Below, piece after piece: positions 15,992-23,077 of a stretch of DNA of 64,000 nt. Source of the DNA: Oscillospiraceae bacterium. Its GTDB lineage: Bacteria; Bacillota; Clostridia; Oscillospirales; Acutalibacteraceae. Where the stretch lies: the NCBI GenBank assembly GCA_015065935.1, contig SVPI01000001.1:62001-126000 (forward strand), given 5' to 3'. The position numbers and the translations under genes are program-made. The notes under the pieces were generated by a model. That model saw nothing but the letters and a program-made list of their open reading frames with translations. It was not told the origin of the DNA and did no database searches. The first letter of the stretch is position 1; every line of letters starts with the position of its first letter.

Positions 15992-16915
15992 ATGCAACAA
16001 ATTTTTGATGTGCTCATTATCGGTGGCGGCCCCGCAGGCTACACAGCCGCGCTTTATGCCGCAAGAGCAGGGCTTGACACCCTGGTTTTAGAAAGAATGT
16101 CGGCAGGCGGTCAAATGGCGCTAACGGGGGATATTGAAAATTACCCCGGTTTTGAGGATGGGATTGATGGCTTTACCCTTGGCTTTAAAATGCAGCAGGG
16201 AGCCGAAAAGTTCGGCGCTAAAACCGAATATACCGATGTTTTAGGTGTTGATTTTTCCGAAAAAATTAAAAAGGTTAATACTACCGCAGGCGAATTTTTC
16301 GCCAAAACCGTTATTATTGCCGCGGGGGCAAATCCCAGGGAGTTGGGCCTTCAAAACGAAGCGGCATTTGTGGGCCGCGGGGTTCACTATTGCGCACACT
16401 GTGACGGCAGGTTTTATAAGGATAAAACGGTCGCCGTTATCGGTGGCGGCAACTCTGCCGCGGCCGATGCACTTTATCTTTCAAGGCTTGTAAAAAAGGT
16501 TTATTTAATCCACCGCCGAGATTCTTTAAGGGCGGATAAAATTTACCGCGATCCCTTAAAAACCGCAGAGAATGTGGAAATTTTGTGGGATAACGTAGTA
16601 AGCGAGCTTATTACAGATAAAAGGGTTACAGGTTTAAAAATTAGAAATGTCAAAAGCGGGGAAGAAGAGGAAATTTTCTGCGATGGCGTTTTTGTTAGCA
16701 TTGGCAGAAAACCTGCTACCGAGTTTTTAGGCGGCGCAGTTCGACTTGATGACAGTGGCTATATTGTTGCCGATGAAACCACAAAAACAAGCGTTAACGG
16801 TGTTTATGCCGCAGGAGATATCCGCAAAAAGGCCTTAAGACAAATTGTAACAGCCGTATCTGACGGCGCTACAGCGGTGCACTTTGCTGAGGAATATTTA
16901 GCAGAAGAGTTTTAA
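15992..16915 (+). CDS. trxB: Thioredoxin reductase
   Basis: A 307-residue low-molecular-weight thioredoxin reductase, the FAD enzyme that reduces TrxA with NADPH. The FAD motif GGGPAGYTAALYAARAG is at the N terminus, the NAD(P) motif GGGNSAAADALYL is near 155, and YAAGDIR is near 280. The redox site is CAHC, followed by DG as in the family, with histidine at a variable position. ATG 15992 is chosen over the track start at 15959, which lies inside the terminator. The cofactor could also be supplied by ferredoxin- or flavin-linked systems in Clostridia, but the NADPH motif looks intact. Confidence 0.92.
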   Translation: MQQIFDVLIIGGGPAGYTAALYAARAGLDTLVLERMSAGGQMALTGDIENYPGFEDGIDGFTLGFKMQQGAEKFGAKTEYTDVLGVDFSEKIKKVNTTAGEFFAKTVIIAAGANPRELGLQNEAAFVGRGVHYCAHCDGRFYKDKTVAVIGGGNSAAADALYLSRLVKKVYLIHRRDSLRADKIYRDPLKTAENVEILWDNVVSELITDKRVTGLKIRNVKSGEEEEIFCDGVFVSIGRKPATEFLGGAVRLDDSGYIVADETTKTSVNGVYAAGDIRKKALRQIVTAVSDGATAVHFAEEYLAEEF

Positions 16916-16926
16916 AATAAAAACAG

Positions 16927-16952
16927 ACCATCCATTTTGGATGGTTTGTTTT
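16927..16952 (+). terminator. Terminator after trxB
   Basis: Stem accatcca/tggatggt with loop ttt, then ttgttttatttt. Confidence 0.8.
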
Positions 16953-17076
16953 ATTTTGGCAACAGTTGATAATAATGATACGGTTTCGTATGGTTGCATT
17001 ATGGTTGCATTGGAGCTGCAACCCTCGTAAAAGGAGTTAGACAAATTGAAATTTGCAAATATCAAACCGATTCATT

Positions 17077-17484
17077 TTATTTGTTTTTTATCAATACTTC
17101 TTTTCCTGTTATTTCAATCAAATAATTCTCATAATAGTAAATCGTTTTATCATCTGTATCTTTTTTCTCAAATGCTTTTCTTGCCATATCTTTAACAGAT
17201 ATTTTTCCTTCATTCACTGCATCGACCAAACTGATTGTTGTCGCATCAATCGTGGTGAAATAACATTCATTTACTTTAAGACCTTCGACAAAAATATGAT
17301 ATCCCTCTAAATTGCCGATTTTAATTTTTTCTTGTTCTTCATCTATCGTTATATTCATTATGCTGCTAATTCCTGTTTTCATATTGTATTGTGCATCAAA
17401 TAAGCAATACACCGTAACCAAAAGGAATAAATTAACTAATACTGCCGCTATTATACCGATAATAACAAGCTTTTTCCTTTTCAT
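17077..17484 (-). CDS. Hypothetical membrane-anchored protein
   Basis: A 135-residue protein of no recognised family. One N-terminal membrane helix (residues 6-28) follows a KRKK start, and the rest is polar and probably extracytoplasmic. The gene is clearly more AT-rich than its neighbours and stands alone between trxB and a tRNA gene, a common place for acquired genes. A GGAGGTGAG ribosome site precedes ATG. Its promoter carries a palindrome (see 17513-17535). The 124 nt between trxB's terminator and this gene hold only two short direct repeats (atggttgcatt). Confidence 0.65.
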   Translation of the reverse strand: MKRKKLVIIGIIAAVLVNLFLLVTVYCLFDAQYNMKTGISSIMNITIDEEQEKIKIGNLEGYHIFVEGLKVNECYFTTIDATTISLVDAVNEGKISVKDMARKAFEKKDTDDKTIYYYENYLIEITGKEVLIKNK

Positions 17485-17512
17485 TTTAACTCACCTCCAA
17501 ATTCAAGTTTGT

Positions 17513-17547
17513 CTAACTAATTATAACATAGTTAGGTGAGAATTCAA
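17513..17547 (-). promoter_or_regulatory. Promoter with overlapping palindrome
   Basis: On the minus strand TTGAAT (17542-17547), 16-nt spacer, TATAAT (17520-17525). The inverted repeat CTAACTA/TAGTTAG (17513-17519 and 17529-17535) brackets the -10 element and could be an operator. Confidence 0.5.
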
Positions 17548-17556
17548 TATTCAAAA

Positions 17557-17607
17557 AATAAGACCGACCATTCAGACACTTATCGTATCAAAATGATCGG
17601 TCTTATT
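17557..17607 (-). terminator. Terminator of tRNA-Pro
   Basis: Inverted repeat aataagaccga/tcggtcttatt directly downstream of the tRNA in its direction of transcription, followed by a T-run on the minus strand. The loop is long (29 nt) with a short inner stem. Confidence 0.6.
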
Positions 17608-17684
17608 TGGTCGAGGCGACAGGATTCGAACCTGCGGCCTCCGCGTCCCGAACGCGGCGCTCTACCAAACTGAGCCACGCCTCG
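17608..17684 (-). tRNA. tRNA-Pro (anticodon CGG)
   Basis: A 77-nt cloverleaf on the minus strand with encoded CCA (tgg at 17608-17610). The acceptor stem is CGAGGCG/CGCCTCG with discriminator A, the D arm is GCTC-AGTTTGGTA-GAGC, the anticodon stem is CCGCG/CGCGG around TTCGGGA, and the T arm is CAGG-TTCGAAT-CCTG. Anticodon CGG reads proline CCG. Two further copies of nt 1-23 lie upstream in a 200-bp tandem array, so the intact gene is about 430 bp from the consensus promoter at 18110-18138. Confidence 0.95.
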
Positions 17685-17697
17685 ACATATTAAGTTT
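17662..17697 (-). repeat. 36-bp direct repeat, copy 1 (inside the real tRNA)
   Basis: Consists of tRNA-Pro nt 1-23 plus 13 nt of upstream flank (aaacttaatatgt on the minus strand). This copy is part of the intact tRNA gene. Confidence 0.9.
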
Positions 17698-18061
17698 TAG
17701 AATAAAAACTGTGTTGCAAATTTGTTTTATGTAAAGAGCGCTGCTACTCCGCTACTCTTGCGGTGCCCAAAACTTTTAACGGCTCATATCGCCTAAAAGT
17801 TTTGACCGCGGCGCCTTTTTGACTCTCGCTTTATCACTCACCGAGTGCGCTCGGTCAAAAACTACCAAACTGAGCCACGCCTCGACATATTAAGTTTTAG
17901 AATAAAAATTGTGTTGCAAATTTGTTTTATGTAAAGAGCGCTGCTACTCCGCTACTCTTGCGGTGCCCAAAACTTTTAACGGCTCGTAGCGCCTAAAAGT
18001 TTTGACCGCGGCGCCTTTTTGACCTTCGCTTCATCACTCACTGAGTGCGCTCGGTCAAAAA
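17698..18061 (-). repeat. Two tandem 164-bp spacers with paired palindromes
   Basis: Spacers 17698-17861 and 17898-18061 are separated by repeat copy 2 and differ at only a handful of positions. Each carries a long imperfect palindrome (CAAAACTTTTA...TAAAAGTTTTG with flanking GCGGT/ACCGC) and a second one (TTTTTGAC...GTCAAAAA with an inner CACTC/GAGTG or ACCGAG/CTCGGT). No ORF is supported. The overall period is exactly 200 bp. Confidence 0.88.
17862..17897 (-). repeat. 36-bp direct repeat, copy 2
   Basis: Identical to copy 1, 200 bp away. It contains tRNA nt 1-23 but is followed by spacer DNA instead of the anticodon arm, so it is a tRNA fragment and not a gene. Confidence 0.9.
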
Positions 18062-18097
18062 CTACCAAACTGAGACACGCCTCGACATATTAAGTTT
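18062..18097 (-). repeat. 36-bp direct repeat, copy 3 (degenerate)
   Basis: Another 200 bp away, with one substitution at tRNA position 10 (G to T on the tRNA strand) that breaks the D stem. It lies at the normal distance from the consensus promoter, so it probably marks where the tRNA originally began. Confidence 0.88.
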
Positions 18098-18109
18098 GCA
18101 ACGCATATT

Positions 18110-18138
18110 ATTATATGACATAAAAGCTTTTTTGTCAA
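18110..18138 (-). promoter_or_regulatory. Consensus promoter upstream of the tRNA array
   Basis: TTGACA, 17-nt spacer, TATAAT on the minus strand, with the -10 element 26 nt from the degenerate tRNA start. Transcription would run through both tandem units into the intact tRNA-Pro. Confidence 0.85.
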
Positions 18139-18140
18139 TT

Positions 18141-18174
18141 AAAAAACCGCATTAAATTTTTAATGCGGTTTTTC
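18141..18174. terminator. Terminator of the P-type ATPase gene
   Basis: Stem aaccgcattaa/ttaatgcggtt with A-run and T-run on the two sides, so usable on both strands. It lies just upstream of the tRNA promoter. Confidence 0.85.
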
Positions 18175-18175
18175 C

Positions 18176-20767
18176 TTATTCTTTAATAAATTTCGGTTTA
18201 AGATACTTAAATAGTTCTCCCATACCAAGCGTAAGTGCTGCGAACAATAGCAGGAAAAGCACCTGAACAAAGCGTAGGGAATTTAGTGCAAAAGCGTGAG
18301 CTAGCGGGGTTGCCACAGTTAAAATTACAAAGATAAAGCACACTGCCGCTGTGATGCATAGGTTTTTGTTTCTGAGGAAATCAAGGTGAATAATCGAACG
18401 GTCGCTTGAAAGATTAAGTGAAATAACAATTTGGCAAAGTGAAAGTGTTGCAAACGCCAGACCGCTTCCACCAATTCTAAAGGCAATAATGCTTAAAATT
18501 GTAAGGATTACACTTTGTGAAATTGCAAGGGGAGAAATGGTACTGTCTAAGACCATAGCGTAACGCTTTTTGGGAGCCTGCTGCTTTGTGCTTAAATCGG
18601 TTGGCTGTGAACCAAGCGCAATGGCAGGGAAAAAGTCGGTTATAAGGTTTATTAGCAGTAGGTGAACTGCTGCAAGGGGCGGAACCTTAAAAATTATAAC
18701 ACACAGTAAAACACAAATAAGCTCTGCCAGGTTGCAGGCAAGTAGGTAGTGAATACATTTTTTAATGTTATCAAAAAGTCCGCGGGAGCGAAGAATTGCA
18801 CGTACAATACCCGAAAAATGGTTGTCGGTTACCAAAACATCGCAGGCACCTTGAGCCACATCTGTGCTGGTTTTACCCATTGCAAAGCCAATATCGGCAA
18901 TTTGCAGGGCGGCCTCATCCTCAACATCGGTGCCGGTTACGGCAACGGTGCGCTCCTTTGCCTGCCAGGCTTTTATTATGCGAAGTTTATCTGCCGAATT
19001 AACTCTGGCAAAAACAGAGCAGTTTTCAATAATTTCGGCAAGTGCCTCATCGCTCATAGCGCGAAGCTCCTCACCGGTTATTGCCATTTCACCCTCTTTT
19101 AAAATTCCAAGACCTTCTGCAACGGCTTTGGCGGTGCTTAAATGGTCACCTGTAAACATAACCGTTTTAATGCCCGCTTCAGAACCAACCTTAACATATT
19201 CCAAAACATCATTTTGAACATTATCGGTCATTGCAAGAAGACCAACAACCTTCAAATCGCTTTCAAGAAGCTCGGGTCTTAATATGGCGGGAATTTCATC
19301 CAGCACCTTTACGGCAATGCAAATAACGTGGAGTGATTCATTTGCGAAGGTATCAATAGCCTTAAGGTAAGCATCGTAATTTCCTGTGCAATATTTAAGC
19401 ACGGCCTCGGGGGCACCCTTAACAACGGCAACAGGGTTTCCGTCAAGCATATTTACAGTGGTCATAAACTTTCTTTCAGGGTCAAAGGGAATGCGCATAA
19501 GGGGAGGATAGAGGTTATCACAGCCTCTTTTGTTCATATTAAGCAGGCGAATACTTGCGTTAAGCACGGCCTCATCAATTTGATTTGTGGGGTGCAGCTC
19601 ATCGTTTGAAGATTCGGTGCACATAAGAGCAAGCTTTAAAAGCAGAGCGCTTTTTTCATCAAGACTTTCGGCAACCTCTACAACATCTTCACCCATAAAA
19701 ATTTTGGAAAGCACCATATTATTAGTGGTGAGAATACCTGTTTTATCGGTGCAGATAACCGAAATTCCACCCATTTTTTCAAGGGATGCTATTTTTTTGG
19801 GAACAATATTACCTGAGAGTAGGCGGGTTACACCCATTGCAATAACAACGCCGTTAATTGCTAGTAGTGATTCCGGAAGGGCGGCAACAACAAGGGAGAG
19901 GGAGATAAGCAGATTTTCAAAAAAGCGTGTAACAAAGCCAAGCTCAGAAATGGTTAATAGCAGGCTTAAAACAAAGAAAAGTGCACAAATGATTAGGGAG
20001 ATTATATTAAATATCCTTGCAAAAACGCCAATTCGTTCGGTTATGGTGGATTTTTCCTCGCCGGAATCCTTTAAAATGGTGGATTTCCTGCCCATTTCGG
20101 TGTTAATGCCTGTGTCGGTAACAACAATTTTAGCATTTCCGTGGATTACCGAGCAGCCTGCAAAAACCATATTACAGCGGGCGGTTACAGGGGCTATACT
20201 GTCAAGCACGGCATAAGGATTTTTTTCAGCAGGCACCAAGTCACCTGTGAGAATGGATTCGTTGCAGCGAAATTCGTTAGCCGAAATAATTCTGCCATCT
20301 GCAGGGATATAGTTGCCGAATTTAAGGCAAACAATATCACCCGGTACCAAATCCTTTGCGGGAACGCTTATTGTAACGCCGTCGCGAACAACCTCGCAGG
20401 TACTCATCGAAATTTCGCTTAGAGAAGAAAAAACCTCCTGCGATTTCTTTTCGAAAAATGCACCAACAAGGGCTGTTGCAATGAGGACCAGTAAAATAGC
20501 AACCGAATCCCACCAATTTGCGCCATACACTGTGTCACTAAGGGAAAAAACACCGTAAAGCACGGCCACAACCGCTAAAATAATTACATAAACATTTTTA
20601 AACTGTGATAAAACACAGCCCCAAAAGGTGTTATGCTTAGTGTCGTTTATGGCGTTTGGGCCATATTCTAAAAGGCGCTGTTCTGCAACACCGCGTGGCA
20701 GGCCCTTTTCGGCATCAACATTAAATTCGTGTAGAACTGAATTGGCATCTGCATTATGCCATATCAT
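18176..20767 (-). CDS. Motif-divergent P2-type cation ATPase
   Basis: An 863-residue P-type ATPase with the layout of calcium-type (P2A) pumps: N-terminal cation-ATPase domain, A domain, P domain with the phosphorylation site D341 in CTDKTGILT, N domain with VVKGAPEAV, and six C-terminal helices. Ion-site residues of SERCA-like pumps are kept (PES in M4, NLAE in M5, NLITD in M6). Several catalytic motifs are not: TGES reads TGDL, PEGLP reads PESLL, and the GDGVND hinge reads GTDVED (612-617). The track start (TTG 20782) is replaced by ATG 20767, 6 nt after GGAGTGG. It follows a DtxR-type regulator by 28 nt, so it may move iron or another metal. Whether it still pumps is open. Confidence 0.85.
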   Translation of the reverse strand: MIWHNADANSVLHEFNVDAEKGLPRGVAEQRLLEYGPNAINDTKHNTFWGCVLSQFKNVYVIILAVVAVLYGVFSLSDTVYGANWWDSVAILLVLIATALVGAFFEKKSQEVFSSLSEISMSTCEVVRDGVTISVPAKDLVPGDIVCLKFGNYIPADGRIISANEFRCNESILTGDLVPAEKNPYAVLDSIAPVTARCNMVFAGCSVIHGNAKIVVTDTGINTEMGRKSTILKDSGEEKSTITERIGVFARIFNIISLIICALFFVLSLLLTISELGFVTRFFENLLISLSLVVAALPESLLAINGVVIAMGVTRLLSGNIVPKKIASLEKMGGISVICTDKTGILTTNNMVLSKIFMGEDVVEVAESLDEKSALLLKLALMCTESSNDELHPTNQIDEAVLNASIRLLNMNKRGCDNLYPPLMRIPFDPERKFMTTVNMLDGNPVAVVKGAPEAVLKYCTGNYDAYLKAIDTFANESLHVICIAVKVLDEIPAILRPELLESDLKVVGLLAMTDNVQNDVLEYVKVGSEAGIKTVMFTGDHLSTAKAVAEGLGILKEGEMAITGEELRAMSDEALAEIIENCSVFARVNSADKLRIIKAWQAKERTVAVTGTDVEDEAALQIADIGFAMGKTSTDVAQGACDVLVTDNHFSGIVRAILRSRGLFDNIKKCIHYLLACNLAELICVLLCVIIFKVPPLAAVHLLLINLITDFFPAIALGSQPTDLSTKQQAPKKRYAMVLDSTISPLAISQSVILTILSIIAFRIGGSGLAFATLSLCQIVISLNLSSDRSIIHLDFLRNKNLCITAAVCFIFVILTVATPLAHAFALNSLRFVQVLFLLLFAALTLGMGELFKYLKPKFIKE

Positions 20768-20795
20768 AAAAAACCACTCCAAAAAGCATTTAATT

Positions 20796-21161
20796 TTATA
20801 GATTTTCGTAAAATTTCTTTATTGCATCAAAGGATTCATCAGAAATCACATGTTCAATTTTGCAGGCATCAAAATCGGCTGTGGCGTGCTCTATTCCAAG
20901 CTTTTCGAGGAATGCTGTGAGCACCGTGTGCCTGTTATAAATTTTTTGAGCAATTTCTCTGCCGGTTTCGGTAAGTGAAATAAAGGAATTTTCATCAATC
21001 AAAATAAATCCGCCGTTTTTAAGAAGATTAACTGCACGGCTTACACTGGGCTTTGAATAACCTAAATGCTCAACAATATCAATGGAACGCAGGGATGGCT
21101 TTTCTTTAGATAAAATCAGAATGGTTTCAAGGTACATTTCGCCCGATTCTTGTAAATTCAT
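20796..21161 (-). CDS. DtxR-family metal-dependent repressor
   Basis: A 121-residue regulator with an N-terminal winged helix (YSKPSVSRAVNLL is the recognition region) and a short dimerisation domain, without the SH3 domain of longer DtxR proteins. The metal-site residues can be aligned: M9 (DtxR Met10), H78 (His79), C100 (Cys102), E103 and H104 (Glu105, His106). This Met/Cys set is that of iron-sensing DtxR/IdeR rather than the Asp/Glu set of manganese MntR. D96 replaces DtxR His98. The start is ATG 21161 after AAGGAGG, and the longer track start is rejected. It is cotranscribed with the P-type ATPase and is a candidate regulator of the feo palindromes. Confidence 0.85.
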   Translation of the reverse strand: MNLQESGEMYLETILILSKEKPSLRSIDIVEHLGYSKPSVSRAVNLLKNGGFILIDENSFISLTETGREIAQKIYNRHTVLTAFLEKLGIEHATADFDACKIEHVISDESFDAIKKFYENL

Positions 21162-21199
21162 TGTTTTTAAACCTCCTTGCACACAAATATACATTATAC

Positions 21200-21227
21200 A
21201 TTATATCACAAATTATTCCATTTGCAA
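21200..21227 (-). promoter_or_regulatory. Promoter of the DtxR-ATPase operon
   Basis: TTGCAA, 16-nt spacer, TATAAT on the minus strand. A second TATAAT lies 7 nt downstream. No TTAGC-type box is seen here. Confidence 0.6.
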
Positions 21228-21241
21228 GGAAAAATAGCGAG

Positions 21242-21270
21242 TTGATTTTCTTTGTGTCTTGTGGTAAACT
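21242..21270 (+). promoter_or_regulatory. Promoter of the lipoprotein gene
   Basis: TTGATT, 17-nt spacer, TAAACT, about 32 nt before the ATG. Confidence 0.5.
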
Positions 21271-21301
21271 TATTTTGTTAAATTTTAAAAAAGCTGGTGT
21301 T

Positions 21302-21727
21302 ATGATGAAAAAAATTATAGCAATTTTTCTTTGCTTTGTGCTTGTTTTCTCCTGCAGTGTTTTGCTTTGCGGCTGCGGCGATAAAAAGAATGAAAGCGAA
21401 TTCTCAACCCCCTTTGGCGAGGAGTATTATAATACCATCGGTGCTGGCAGAGGTTCTTTTTTCTTTGAACTTATTGATGAAACAGGCTTTAACCAGCGCT
21501 TCCAGATTAACACCGACTGTCTTTATCTTTTAGAGGCGCTTCGTGAAAACAATATGGTGCTGACGAGCACCGGTGAAACCATAACCGCCATTGCGGGAAT
21601 TGTTGCAGACGATTCTAACGGCAGGGTCTGGGTGCTTTATGATGAGGGCAAAAAGGTTGAAGGAAGCTATGAGGAAATTAAAATAACCGCCGAAAGAAAA
21701 TATTCCTTCATTTCTGAAAGTAAATAG
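21302..21727 (+). CDS. DUF4430-like lipoprotein
   Basis: A 141-residue protein with a lipoprotein signal peptide (KK start, hydrophobic core, lipobox LCGC around residues 22-25). The mature part resembles the DUF4430/transcobalamin-like C-terminal domain: DCLYLLEALRENN, then ITAIAGIVAD, then VWVLYDEGKK and IKITAERKYSF. Such domains occur on extracellular binding or adhesion proteins of Clostridia, and here it stands alone on the membrane. Two ATGs (21302, 21305) are possible. The track start at 21161 is inside the divergent regulator. The ribosome site is weak. Confidence 0.7.
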   Translation: MMKKIIAIFLCFVLVFSCSVLLCGCGDKKNESEFSTPFGEEYYNTIGAGRGSFFFELIDETGFNQRFQINTDCLYLLEALRENNMVLTSTGETITAIAGIVADDSNGRVWVLYDEGKKVEGSYEEIKITAERKYSFISESK

Positions 21728-21729
21728 AG

Positions 21730-21765
21730 AAAGAGGCACGAAATTTTCGTGCCTCTTTTTATTTT
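21730..21765. terminator. Bidirectional terminator
   Basis: Stem agaggcacgaaa/ttcgtgcctct with flanking A- and T-runs between convergent genes. It overlaps the last codons of tmcAL. Confidence 0.85.
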
Positions 21766-22937
21766 TCTTTGTAAATCATTTCGGTAAACTCGGTGCCGCA
21801 GGGCAGAGGATTTTTAAGGGATAGGGCATAAAGGTCGGTGGCGTTTTTTTCAGCGTTAAAAATTTCATTCTCTTTATTTCCCAGCTTTTCAAAATCTCCT
21901 GCGCGCATAACAAGGGGAATTTTGGTAATAGAACTGAAAATCTTAATAAGCTCCTCGCCCTTTTTTGAAAATGCTAAAACGCGGGCGTAGGGTGGGGGAG
22001 ATTTTAAATAATCAGCCTTTAAATCAAGATAAGCCGATAAAACAAGGCGGCGAATGCGAGAAAGGGTGTAGCGCTTTGTTTTAATAAGAGAGTAAAGCTC
22101 ATTAAGGCTTGTGGCACTCTTTGCGGCGGCAAAAAGGCGGTTTTCTATACCTTCGCTAATATCGGGAAGCAGGCGGAAGGCGGTAGCCTCTGAGCGTCGC
22201 AGTTTTCCTAAAATATCGGTTTCAATGCGATTTATATCAGATACATTGGCATTCTTTGTAATTTCAAAGGCGTTTTCGGGGCAAAATGGCTTTATAGCGT
22301 CAATTTCATCTGCTAGAATAAGGGAGCGAATTTTAGAAGCGGAGAGGAACTGTCCCGCCGCCTCACAGCTGTCGTGAGCAACACCCCGGCGCTTTACACA
22401 GTGGGGCTTTATTGCGCTGTTTAAACGGTTTAAGGCGCTTATATATTCGGTTGCCAAAATATCGTTAGGGTTAGCAAGGATATCGGCGGCGCGCTCATCA
22501 ATTCGTCCAACTGCCGTTTGCCTTGCGGCGGCAAAGGTTACGCCGTTTTTAAGCTGAGAGGTAATAAGGTCGCGGAAATTTTTATCGCTGAAAATAAGAG
22601 AAGTGCGGCTTATAAGGTCAATATCAGCACATTCACTGCCAAAATAAAGGGAATTGACAAACACAAGGCTATTCATAATCTGAACGGCACCCTCGGCAAA
22701 GGTCTGCGCCGTTGCCATAGCCCAAGGGGTTGGCAGTTCAATGCATAAATCAACACCGTTTTGAACGGCGGCCTTGGCGCGGTCAAATTTTGAAAAAATC
22801 GCAGTATCACCACGCTGAACAAAGTTACCGCTCATAACGGCAACAACGGCATCGTTTTCTTTTTTTGCCTGCCGGATTAAATATTTATGGCCGTTGTGCA
22901 GGGGATTAAATTCGGCTATAATACCTGCAATATTCAA
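21759..22937 (-). CDS. tmcAL: tRNA(Met) cytidine acetate ligase TmcAL
   Basis: A 392-residue nucleotidyltransferase-like enzyme (YlbM) that makes N4-acetylcytidine at the wobble base of elongator tRNA-Met from acetate and ATP. The N terminus GIIAEFNPLHNGHKYLI contains the HxGH adenylate motif, and VMSGNFVQRGD and RRGVAHDS are also characteristic. The start is TTG 22937, 7 nt after AGAGGTG, giving the normal MNIAGIIAEFNP. The track start is seven codons too long. The acetate-activating role next to ackA (divergent) may be coincidence. Confidence 0.9.
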   Translation of the reverse strand: MNIAGIIAEFNPLHNGHKYLIRQAKKENDAVVAVMSGNFVQRGDTAIFSKFDRAKAAVQNGVDLCIELPTPWAMATAQTFAEGAVQIMNSLVFVNSLYFGSECADIDLISRTSLIFSDKNFRDLITSQLKNGVTFAAARQTAVGRIDERAADILANPNDILATEYISALNRLNSAIKPHCVKRRGVAHDSCEAAGQFLSASKIRSLILADEIDAIKPFCPENAFEITKNANVSDINRIETDILGKLRRSEATAFRLLPDISEGIENRLFAAAKSATSLNELYSLIKTKRYTLSRIRRLVLSAYLDLKADYLKSPPPYARVLAFSKKGEELIKIFSSITKIPLVMRAGDFEKLGNKENEIFNAEKNATDLYALSLKNPLPCGTEFTEMIYKEK

Positions 22938-22964
22938 AAAAACACCTCTTTTTTCCAAAAACCC

Positions 22965-22993
22965 TTGAAAAAACGGAATTTATGGGATATTAT
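22965..22993 (+). promoter_or_regulatory. Promoter of ackA
   Basis: TTGAAA, 17-nt spacer, TATTAT, about 85 nt before the ackA ATG. Confidence 0.55.
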
Positions 22994-23077
22994 ATATTAG
23001 TATATGTCAGTATTAGTTTATCACAAGTTCAAAGCTTGTTCAATACTGGATTTAAAATTTAGGTAAAGGTGATTTAA

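Noticed and set aside
16016-16915. trxB as a degenerate reductase because of CAHC
   Set aside because: The two residues between the cysteines vary in this family, and FAD, NAD(P) and C-terminal motifs are intact.
16975-17030. Repeat atggttgcatt as an attachment site
   Set aside because: Only two short adjacent copies, no integrase nearby and no match to the tRNA 3' end.
17662-18097. 36-bp direct repeats as a CRISPR array
   Set aside because: Only three repeats, spacers are 164 bp and nearly identical to each other, the repeat is part of a tRNA gene, and no cas gene is present.
17862-18097. Additional tRNA-Pro genes in the tandem units
   Set aside because: Only nt 1-23 are repeated; anticodon arm, T arm and 3' acceptor strand are absent from both extra copies.
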